Assembly: GCA_003447235.1 (NCBI GenBank) | Contig: DLZV01000022.1 | Location: forward strand, 1 to 29,735 | DNA from: Prevotella sp. | GTDB taxonomy: Bacteria > Bacteroidota > Bacteroidia > Bacteroidales > Bacteroidaceae | Direction of reading: 5' to 3' | Length of the DNA: 29,735 bases | Shown: piece by piece, positions 1 to 5,611 of the stretch | How the letters are laid out: each line of letters begins with the position of its first letter | How positions within the stretch are numbered: position 1 is the stretch's first letter | The notes under the pieces: generated by a model | Database searches by the model: none | What the model was told of the DNA's origin: nothing | Seen by the model: only the letters and a program-made list of their open reading frames with translations | Made by a program: the position numbers and the translations under genes

Positions 1-86
1 TATATACACGCCATCCCTGATGGGCATGCAGGCATGTGCTTTGTTTAATCTTGCGCTATCCAAAGGTAAAGCATCACATTTAGGTA

Positions 87-117
87 TTGCTCATGTCAAG
101 ACATTATTGTACTTTTG
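87..117 (+). promoter_or_regulatory. Bacteroidota-type promoter of the ZIP transporter gene
   Basis: A TTG at 87-89 is followed after 20 bp by TACTTTTG at 110-117, which fits the Bacteroidota consensus TTTG-N19-TAnnTTTG. It lies 20-30 bp before the candidate start codons of the ZIP gene. This is a motif match only; no transcription start is known. Confidence 0.6.
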
Positions 118-143
118 CAGCATAATAGATAAATCAATTGAAG

Positions 144-938
144 ATGATGGCAGAAATGACAATGGTGATGCTTGTAGGGCTAATGATTCCGCTCCTTGGT
201 ACGATGCTTGGTTCAGCATTTGTCTTCTTCATGAAAGAGGAGATGTCTGTACAGCTGCAAAAACTGTTGTTGGGCTTTGCATCGGGTGTGATGGTGGCAG
301 CTTCGGTGTGGTCGTTGCTTATACCTGCCATGGAGATGGAGTCCAAAGGTGGTTTCTGGTCTGTTATGCCGGCAGCTGTTGGTTTTCTTATCGGTATCGG
401 CTTTCTGTTGTTGATAGACGAGCTGACTCCACACCTCCATTTTGACACCGACAAGCCAGAGGGCATGCGGTCCCACTTGTCGAAGACTGCTATGCTTGCC
501 CTTGCCGTGACTATCCATAACCTACCCGAAGGTATGGCTGTGGGTGTGGTCTTTGCCGGTGCAGGCGACAGCGCTGCTCACATATCTTTAGCAAGTGCCA
601 TCTCTTTATCACTGGGCATTGCCATTCAGAATATTCCCGAGGGCGCCATCATTTCCATGCCTATGCGAGCGGCTGGCAACAGTCGAAGGAAGTCGTTTTT
701 GCTTGGTACACTCAGTGGTGTCGTAGAGCCTTTGGGAGCCATAGCGGTAATTTTGCTTGCCTCGCTTCTAACTCCTGCTCTCCCCTATATGCTTGCTTTT
801 GCAGCGGGAGCCATGTTCTACGTCGTAGTAGAAGAGTTGATACCAGAAGCCTCCAGCGGTCAGCATAGTAATCTCAGCACTATTGGCTTTGCCATCGGTT
901 TTGTGCTGATGATGGTCCTTGATGTTGTGATGGGGTGA
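144..938 (+). CDS. ZIP-family divalent metal transporter (GufA/ZupT-like)
   Basis: An integral membrane protein of the ZIP (ZRT/IRT-like) family, which moves zinc or other divalent metals into the cytoplasm. Counting from an in-frame TTG at 138, the metal-site signatures are HNLPEG at about 127-132 in one helix and QNIPEG at about 164-169 in the next, with an EELIPE motif near 233-238. About eight hydrophobic segments are visible and the length (about 264 residues) is normal for bacterial ZIPs. The histidine-rich loop between the third and fourth helices is very short, as in GufA/ZupT members. Possible starts are TTG 138, ATG 144 and ATG 147; I chose ATG 144 because ATG is preferred and spacing to the promoter at 110-117 suits it. 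It appears monocistronic. Zinc as substrate is inferred from the family. Confidence 0.9.
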   Translation: MMAEMTMVMLVGLMIPLLGTMLGSAFVFFMKEEMSVQLQKLLLGFASGVMVAASVWSLLIPAMEMESKGGFWSVMPAAVGFLIGIGFLLLIDELTPHLHFDTDKPEGMRSHLSKTAMLALAVTIHNLPEGMAVGVVFAGAGDSAAHISLASAISLSLGIAIQNIPEGAIISMPMRAAGNSRRKSFLLGTLSGVVEPLGAIAVILLASLLTPALPYMLAFAAGAMFYVVVEELIPEASSGQHSNLSTIGFAIGFVLMMVLDVVMG

Positions 939-1011
939 CCCAATCTGTATGTCTGCAGTTAAAACTATTGAAAAATGATTGGATATTCTTATCAGAACAA
1001 TCTTTTTGTTG

Positions 1012-1019
1012 TAACTTTG
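1012..1019 (+). promoter_or_regulatory. -7-like element before the MFS remnant
   Basis: TAACTTTG matches TAnnTTTG and is followed by C, as in many Bacteroidota promoters. No good TTG box is found 19-20 bp upstream. It sits about 30 bp before the ATG of the truncated transporter, so the remnant may still be transcribed. Confidence 0.4.
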
Positions 1020-1051
1020 CGTGGAAATATCAAAACGCGAGTTTGGAATAA

Positions 1052-1471
1052 ATGAATTTCAAGTCAATAGGTAACAAAATCAAGGGTAATCCTAAGATGA
1101 TAGAGGGTACGGTGTATTCGATGCTCATCATCTGTGGCATTCTTGGTGCGGCACCTTTTGCCATTGCCATGCCTTTTGTAAACTTCACATGGACCATCAT
1201 CTGCACTTTCCTGTCGGGATTGATCATTGCTTCGGCATTTTCCTCCATTGTCGTATATGCCACCGACCTGATGCCCGACAAAGTGGGATTGATAGCAGGT
1301 ATCTTTTTCGGTCTGATGTTTGGTTTGGGAGGACTGGGGTCCGCCTTCTTTGGTTGGTTGGCTGACAAGACAAGCATCGAGTTCATCTTTCAGGTGAGTG
1401 CTTTCCTCCCATTGCTCGGCATCATCGCTGGATTCTTGCCGAATACGCAATCGACCAAAAACTGTTCGTAG
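1052..1471 (+). pseudogene. C-terminal remnant of an MFS transporter (fosmidomycin-resistance Fsr-like)
   Basis: The 139-residue product resembles only the last third of Fsr-type major facilitator transporters. The stretch around residues 75-110 (DLMPDKVGLIAGIFFGLMF, then GGLGSAFFGWLADKTSIEF) is the conserved end of that family, and four hydrophobic segments match helices 9-12. Fsr proteins are normally about 400 residues with 12 helices. Only about 110 bp separate this ORF from the ZIP stop codon, so the N-terminal two thirds are absent and not merely frameshifted. A four-helix fragment is unlikely to transport anything. It might still be expressed, since a -7-like box precedes it, but I read it as a decayed gene left by a deletion. 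Confidence 0.7.
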
Positions 1472-1527
1472 GCTAAAACTACGAAAGCATCATAAATACA
1501 CATCATTCACCTTTAACATCAATCATT

Positions 1528-1707
1528 ATGGAAGTAAAAGACAAAGTATTGGCAACTATGAAAGAGGCTGGTCAGCCTCTGAATGCAGGTAAAATCGCTG
1601 AACTTAGCGGTCTCGATCGCAAGGAAGTGGACAAGGCTATGAAGCAGTTGAAGGCTGAGGGCGCAATCGTCTCTCCCGTTCGCTGCAAGTGGGCGCCTGC
1701 AGAGTAA
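1528..1707 (+). CDS. Small winged helix-turn-helix protein (59 aa)
   Basis: The ATG at 1528 opens a 59-codon frame ending in TAA at 1705-1707. The product is one compact domain of about 55 residues: a helix (KVLATMKEAG), a turn with QPLNAGKIAELSGL typical of an HTH, a recognition-like helix (DRKEVDKAMKQLKAEG), and a short beta-wing (AIVSPVRCKWAP). This fits the tiny winged-helix proteins of Bacteroidales often annotated as transcriptional regulators. No ligand or partner domain is present, so it may act as a DNA-binding dimer; that role is inferred. Codon use is lysine-rich and typical of a highly expressed small gene. A strong hairpin follows 8 bp after the stop. Confidence 0.75.
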   Translation: MEVKDKVLATMKEAGQPLNAGKIAELSGLDRKEVDKAMKQLKAEGAIVSPVRCKWAPAE

Positions 1708-1715
1708 GAAACGCA

Positions 1716-1754
1716 ATGGACTGCTGTCTGCGATTATCGCAGGCAGCAGTCCAT
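1716..1754 (+). terminator. 18-bp hairpin after the winged-helix gene
   Basis: Bases 1716-1733 and 1737-1754 are inverted repeats of 18 bp (one G-T wobble) with a 3-nt loop. It lies between the small winged-helix gene and crcB. There is no following T-run on the plus strand, so it may terminate by structure, protect the 3' end of the upstream mRNA, or act as a crcB leader element. Confidence 0.6.
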
Positions 1755-1772
1755 CAAAGGCTACATGATGCG

Positions 1773-2126
1773 ATGAAAGAGTTACTATTGGTTTTTATAG
1801 GAGGCGGCTCCGGAAGTATGCTACGCTACTTGCTTGGAAGATGCTTAGGATCCTCTGCGTTTCCTTTGGGTACATTTGCCGTCAACATCGTCGGCTGTTT
1901 CCTCATCGGCTTGTTGGGCACGTGGATAGTGCGCCACAGCCTATCCCCAGACCTGCGTTTGCTATTGGTGGTCGGTCTTTGTGGAGGATTCACTACCTTC
2001 TCCACATTCAGCAATGAGGCTTTGGGACTCATGCGTAGTGGACAGCCGCTGTTGTGTTTTGCCTATATTGTCGCCAGTGTGGCCCTTGGACTCATCGCTG
2101 CTTATGTGGGCATGAAACTATCATAA
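1773..2126 (+). CDS. crcB: CrcB/Fluc fluoride channel
   Basis: A 117-residue membrane protein of the Fluc family, which exports toxic fluoride as a dual-topology dimer in the inner membrane. The family motifs are present in order: GGGSGSMLRY near the N-terminus, VNIVGCFLIG around 33-42, and GLCGGFTTFSTFSNE around 70-84, which contains the phenylalanine/threonine track that lines the pore. Four hydrophobic segments are visible. The ATG at 1773 is the first in-frame start after the hairpin at 1716-1754; the open frame extends farther upstream but has no homology there. I see no fluoride-riboswitch-like sequence before it, so fluoride control is not evident. Confidence 0.93.
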   Translation: MKELLLVFIGGGSGSMLRYLLGRCLGSSAFPLGTFAVNIVGCFLIGLLGTWIVRHSLSPDLRLLLVVGLCGGFTTFSTFSNEALGLMRSGQPLLCFAYIVASVALGLIAAYVGMKLS

Positions 2127-2141
2127 AGGATGAAAGAGAAA

Positions 2142-2170
2142 AAAGGTCTGAGAGATGACCACAGACCTTT
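2142..2170 (-). terminator. Rho-independent terminator of the nitroreductase operon
   Basis: Inverted repeat AAAGGTCTG (2142-2150) and CAGACCTTT (2162-2170) with an 11-nt loop. Read on the minus strand the stem is followed by a T-rich run, as in an intrinsic terminator. It lies between the convergent crcB and nitroreductase genes and could also stop crcB transcription. Confidence 0.7.
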
Positions 2171-2194
2171 GGAGTAGCCAATCATTATTTTCTC

Positions 2195-2848
2195 TTATTG
2201 CTCGCCCTCATACGCATTGTAAGAAACGTTTTCCTGCTTCCATTTGTCCTTAGGAGTTACCTGGCTATCAGGATATCCTATGACGATGGTATTCAAGGGA
2301 ATCAAGAATTTGGGCAGTTTGAGCAATTTCGTCACGGCAGCACAGCGCTCCTTTGACGGATAGGTGCCTGTCCACACGGATCCAAGTCCCATTCCTGTAG
2401 CTGCCAGGAGAATATTCTCTGTGGCTGCAGAGCAATCCTGGACCCAAAACTCACGAGCGTCGCCTTCAAGTGCTTTGTTCATATCACCACAGACTACGAT
2501 AGCCAGCGGAGCCTTGGCTGCCATGCCGGCATTGGGATTGGCTTCGGCGAGCTTCTGCAGCTGATCTTTGTCCGTAACGACAATAAAGTGCCAGGGCTGC
2601 TTGTTTACTGCCGTTGGGGCAGCCATTCCTGCTCGAAGCAGCTTTTCTATCTTCTCTTTTTCAACGGGTCTGTCCTCATAGGAGCGGACAGAGGTGCGCT
2701 GGAGAATATTGTTGATGACCACCTCAGAACTATCTTGTTCCTGTTCTTGCTCCTGTTCCTTTTCTTTGCCTTTCCCTATTGTCACAAGATAACAGAGGAA
2801 CACCAGGGCAATGCCGAGTGCTACGTTGAGAATCATTGAAATCTTCAT
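2195..2848 (-). CDS. Membrane-anchored nitroreductase-family flavoprotein
   Basis: A 217-residue protein whose residues from about 45 form a nitroreductase domain (FMN-dependent, NAD(P)H:acceptor fold). Signatures include RTSVRSYEDRPV at about 51-62, the first FMN-phosphate contact, and AAPTAVNKQPWHF around 76-88. Unusually, it starts with a hydrophobic segment (about residues 4-24) and then a charged KEKEQEQEQEQD linker, so it looks anchored to the membrane with a tether. No lipobox is convincing. The ATG at 2848 is 17 bp from the end of the FMN-binding/NapH-like gene, so the two are surely co-transcribed. Ordinary nitroreductases are soluble and cytoplasmic; here the domain may sit outside the membrane and take electrons from its neighbour. 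The substrate is unknown. Confidence 0.85.
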   Translation of the reverse strand: MKISMILNVALGIALVFLCYLVTIGKGKEKEQEQEQEQDSSEVVINNILQRTSVRSYEDRPVEKEKIEKLLRAGMAAPTAVNKQPWHFIVVTDKDQLQKLAEANPNAGMAAKAPLAIVVCGDMNKALEGDAREFWVQDCSAATENILLAATGMGLGSVWTGTYPSKERCAAVTKLLKLPKFLIPLNTIVIGYPDSQVTPKDKWKQENVSYNAYEGEQ

Positions 2849-2865
2849 GTTGTTTATTCCTATTT

Positions 2866-3939
2866 TTAAAGTTGACTATATTTAAGGAGCGAACCTGTTG
2901 GACAGACGAAGCGGCAGTAGGGCCGCATGATCACCGTCGAGAGTGCCACAAAGGCTATGGCGATGGCAATGACTATCCACGATGCAGACTGGAACACAAA
3001 GGCCGAGAATGGTTCATAATCAATCCACTCGAACCATGCGCCAGTCCACAGACATAGCATGAGGAGGGCCCACAGTATCTGGCGAAACATATCCAAGCGC
3101 TTGACAGTCGTCGGTTTCATGTGGATTTTGTATCCAACACTTTTTCCTGCAAGTTCTTGCAAAGAACCAAACGGGCACACATGCGTGCAATAGTATGATT
3201 TCTTGCCAAAAAGAGGATATACGAAGGCGGTGATAAGCATGATGACCGGAACGATCAATGCCATCACGTTCATACCATTGGACATGTAGCTGATGAACGA
3301 TGTGTAGTTCAGAAACGATCCACACCAGAATCCAAGTACTATCACATTAAGGATTTGCTGACCTATTCGATATCGTCTGTCCTTGACAAAAAGCGGCAGG
3401 ATGGCGGCCAAAAGCACCACGATCAGTCCAGCTATAGATTTGGCGGAAAAATCAAACGCTGCAGATGCAGACTCCTTTACAGGATTCTTTGCCGCATACT
3501 GAAGTCCGCGCTGTACGTTTCCGATGATAGCTTTGGAGGAGAAAGTCGCACCAGTCACCCCGTCCACTTTCATTTTCTGCGCGTCTTCTATGGTCTGTCC
3601 ATCCCATTTGGAAAGAAGTGCTGAAGCCTCCCCAAAGAATTCGGGACTCTCGGAGTTGGCGAGGGCCTTGATATTCTTCACCCTACCGTCCTGCAAGGTG
3701 ATTTCCAAAGGCACAGTACCTCCGTAGCCAATGATGTCCTTTCCAAGTTCAGTAGTATTCAATCGTACTGATCCATCCTCAAGTACGACCATCGTTTCTG
3801 TCTTTGGCGAGGCCTTCTGTTGCTGCTTCAGTTCTCGTCCTGCCACCTTGCCGTCCCTACGTATGCTGACTGCCACAACCATCAAGACGCAGGTGATCAA
3901 ACACAGCAGTTGTTGTAGTTTTCCAGAATAATTGATCAT
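2866..3939 (-). CDS. FMN-binding domain plus NapH/NosR-like 4Fe-4S membrane protein
   Basis: A 357-residue membrane redox protein. After an N-terminal helix (about 8-25) comes an FMN-binding domain (about 60-150) with DGVTGAT at 126-132; the last Thr is the usual site for covalent FMN attachment by ApbE-type flavin transferases. Then come several membrane helices and two cysteine motifs, CTHVCP at 251-256 and CRFVCP at 342-347, as in NapH/NosR/RdxA-like electron carriers on the cytoplasmic side. Family knowledge suggests electrons pass from cytoplasmic iron-sulfur clusters through the membrane to the external flavin. The next gene, a membrane-anchored nitroreductase, is the likely acceptor; that partnership is inferred from adjacency. 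No apbE is seen in this window. It is not a full NosR, which is much larger. Confidence 0.88.
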   Translation of the reverse strand: MINYSGKLQQLLCLITCVLMVVAVSIRRDGKVAGRELKQQQKASPKTETMVVLEDGSVRLNTTELGKDIIGYGGTVPLEITLQDGRVKNIKALANSESPEFFGEASALLSKWDGQTIEDAQKMKVDGVTGATFSSKAIIGNVQRGLQYAAKNPVKESASAAFDFSAKSIAGLIVVLLAAILPLFVKDRRYRIGQQILNVIVLGFWCGSFLNYTSFISYMSNGMNVMALIVPVIMLITAFVYPLFGKKSYYCTHVCPFGSLQELAGKSVGYKIHMKPTTVKRLDMFRQILWALLMLCLWTGAWFEWIDYEPFSAFVFQSASWIVIAIAIAFVALSTVIMRPYCRFVCPTGSLLKYSQL

Positions 3940-4098
3940 ATTGTTTATCTTTACTATTGCAATATAAGTAGTGAGTTCATTCTATTTGACCCATAAAATT
4001 CGACAAGGTTTATTGCATTGACATTGTTTAACCTGTTTGATGGTATAAAATGCTGTTCTTCAATCATTCTTGTTTGTGCCCGGACCATGATGTCGGAG

Positions 4099-4794
4099 TT
4101 AGAAGTCCTCCTGTGGGGCCTCTTTCTTCTCCCATCCGGCACTATATACCTCGGAGCGAGAGCGGAGGCGAGAAACGAGGAGGTCGAGTAGCGCCTTGTG
4201 TTCTCCCAGTGTCTCCATGTTGCAACATACCGTCACCCGTTCCTCGTCGCCTTTGTAGAACAGGGAGTTGAGTTTCACATTCTTGTCAAAGGCAAGGGTG
4301 TCCATGATGAGTTTCTGGATGCTCTCAGACACATTTCTCTGACATTCCGCCCGCACGGAATAGTGGAACACGCCAGCCGTCCTTTTGCCCAAGAATGTGC
4401 ATAAGGGACGGAAAAGGCAGTGAGTCACCAGCACGCAGGCCACCAGGATGGCTGCTTCCCTATAAAGGCCTACGCCCGACAGCGTACCGCAAGCAGCTGA
4501 GCACCATATCGTGGCAGCGGTATTGAGTCCTCTTACTGTGAAGCCATCCTTTAGGATGAGACCACCACCCAGGAAGCCGATGCCCGATACGATCTGTGCC
4601 GCCACACGAGAGGGGTCTCCCTCCTCCTCGGTCATGGCGTAGGACAACACCGTGAAGGCTGCGGCGCCTACCGAGACGAGGATATTGGTACGCAGTCCGG
4701 CATTGCGCTGGCGGAACTGTCGTTCCACGCCAATCAGTGTGCCCATGAGAAAGGCGCAACCTATTCTTGCCAAATAATCAGTCAATAGAATCAT
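4099..4794 (-). CDS. MgtC/SapB-family membrane protein
   Basis: A 231-residue protein of the MgtC/SapB family. The conserved membrane half shows GTLIGVERQ (about 18-26), RTNILVSVGAAAFT (35-48), RVAAQIVSGIGFLGGG (63-78) and GLNTAATIWCSAACG (89-103), with about four or five helices. The C-terminal 90 residues form a soluble ACT-like domain, as in MgtC itself. In enteric pathogens MgtC inhibits the F1Fo ATP synthase and supports growth in low magnesium; in other bacteria the role is unclear, so a link to magnesium or acid stress is only inferred. The ATG at 4794 follows a clear -7 box at 4811-4818. A repeated 11-bp-phased array lies just upstream, suggesting control by an OmpR/PhoB-type regulator. 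Confidence 0.9.
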   Translation of the reverse strand: MILLTDYLARIGCAFLMGTLIGVERQFRQRNAGLRTNILVSVGAAAFTVLSYAMTEEEGDPSRVAAQIVSGIGFLGGGLILKDGFTVRGLNTAATIWCSAACGTLSGVGLYREAAILVACVLVTHCLFRPLCTFLGKRTAGVFHYSVRAECQRNVSESIQKLIMDTLAFDKNVKLNSLFYKGDEERVTVCCNMETLGEHKALLDLLVSRLRSRSEVYSAGWEKKEAPQEDF

Positions 4795-4810
4795 CTTCTT
4801 GTTTTTTCTG

Positions 4811-4818
4811 CAAAGGTA
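4811..4818 (-). promoter_or_regulatory. -7 element of the mgtC-like gene
   Basis: CAAAGGTA on the plus strand reads TACCTTTG on the minus strand, an exact TAnnTTTG match, about 17 bp before the ATG at 4794. The expected -33 region near 4838-4841 is poor, which would suit an activator-dependent promoter. Confidence 0.65.
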
Positions 4819-4841
4819 ATAGCTTTTTTTGATAGTACGTC

Positions 4842-4879
4842 TTAGAAAGCGATTAGAGTGGTATTAGAAATCGATTAGA
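4842..4879 (-). promoter_or_regulatory. Four TCTAA repeats in 11-bp phase upstream of mgtC
   Basis: On the plus strand TTAGA begins at 4842, 4853, 4864 and 4875, exactly 11 bp apart each time; on the minus strand these read as TCTAA. The array starts right at the expected -33 region of the mgtC promoter. OmpR/PhoB-family response regulators bind direct repeats in 11-bp phase at this position, so this is a candidate operator. Confidence 0.5.
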
Positions 4880-4987
4880 ATCAAAAATCTTCTTCTTTTG
4901 GGAGTAAGAAAAGCGTTTCTTCTGATTCCTGCGTATCAAGGAAGAGTCCCTCTGATCCTGAAGCCAGGGCATTGGGAATGAGGGTCC

Positions 4988-5536
4988 TTATCCGCTGATC
5001 TCCATCAGGTAGCAGTCTGCCCAGATCGTGATGTCGATGTGGATACTGAGACCCTCTTTGCGGTAGGAGAGGATGTTGGAGGATGGTCGTTGGGAGGACA
5101 AGGTGAAGCCGATACGAGCGATCCATTCGGCATAGTGGCGGTAGATGCGCTTGTCCCAAAAGACCAGTTGGAGGGAACCTGCGGGGTGGTCTATCACGGC
5201 GAAGGCGAGAGGACCGTCTGCCTTCAGCTGACGGTCGAGCGGACGGGAGGCTTGGAATGAGCTATCGGGTAGGGAGACATGGTAGCCCCATAGATGGTTG
5301 TTGGAGGCGTCGTTAGGCTCTGGCAAGCGCATCCGTCGCATGGCATATTTGCGGAAAGGAGCCCAGCGCGTGCCCTGCTTGGACTTGGAGGCCTGATACT
5401 GGAGAAGTTCGGGAAGAGGCGGAAAGTTGTTGGCAGCAGGCTGGGCAAGCGCATGGGGCGCAAGGGCCAGCAAGAGAAAAGGAAGAATCAACCGTAATAG
5501 TTGATTGTGTGGAAGCAGGTCGCAGTGGCAACTCAT
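4988..5536 (-). CDS. Secreted protein of unknown function
   Basis: I do not recognise this family. From the ATG at 5536 the product has 182 residues. It begins with a classic signal peptide: a short polar start, the hydrophobic run LLRLILPFLLLALAPHA, and a likely cleavage after ALA or AQ. The mature part is mixed alpha/beta without obvious catalytic motifs, ending in WADCYLMEISG. An in-frame ATG at 5563 would add nine residues, but it lies inside a large hairpin (5551-5605), so I prefer 5536. It lies downstream of nadE on the same strand and may be read from it. It is probably periplasmic or surface-exposed. Confidence 0.6.
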   Translation of the reverse strand: MSCHCDLLPHNQLLRLILPFLLLALAPHALAQPAANNFPPLPELLQYQASKSKQGTRWAPFRKYAMRRMRLPEPNDASNNHLWGYHVSLPDSSFQASRPLDRQLKADGPLAFAVIDHPAGSLQLVFWDKRIYRHYAEWIARIGFTLSSQRPSSNILSYRKEGLSIHIDITIWADCYLMEISG

Positions 5537-5550
5537 GATATAGGATTTTT

Positions 5551-5605
5551 TATCATGGCACATGGTAAGAATCCGTAGTACGGAGTCGCACCATGCGCCA
5601 TGATA
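5551..5605 (-). terminator. Long hairpin just after nadE
   Basis: Bases 5551-5566 and 5590-5605 pair over 16 bp with one mismatch. Inside the 23-nt loop a second palindrome, TCCGTA-G-TACGGA (5572-5584), can pair as well. It starts 7 bp beyond the nadE stop codon. There is no T-run after it on the minus strand, so it may be a structure-dependent terminator or mRNA end protector. Confidence 0.5.
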
Positions 5606-5611
5606 GCCAGA

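Noticed and set aside
61..68. CAAAGGTA as a minus-strand promoter for a gene to the left
   Set aside because: The -7 match is good but no -33 box or gene start is visible in this window.
3954..4142. Minus-strand 62-codon frame between mgtC and the FMN-binding gene
   Set aside because: It overlaps the end of mgtC in another frame and has no recognisable domain; probably chance.
4881..5159. Minus-strand 92-codon frame as a frameshifted end of the secreted protein
   Set aside because: The secreted protein ends with a normal stop at 4988 and no clear homology supports a shift; possible but unsupported.
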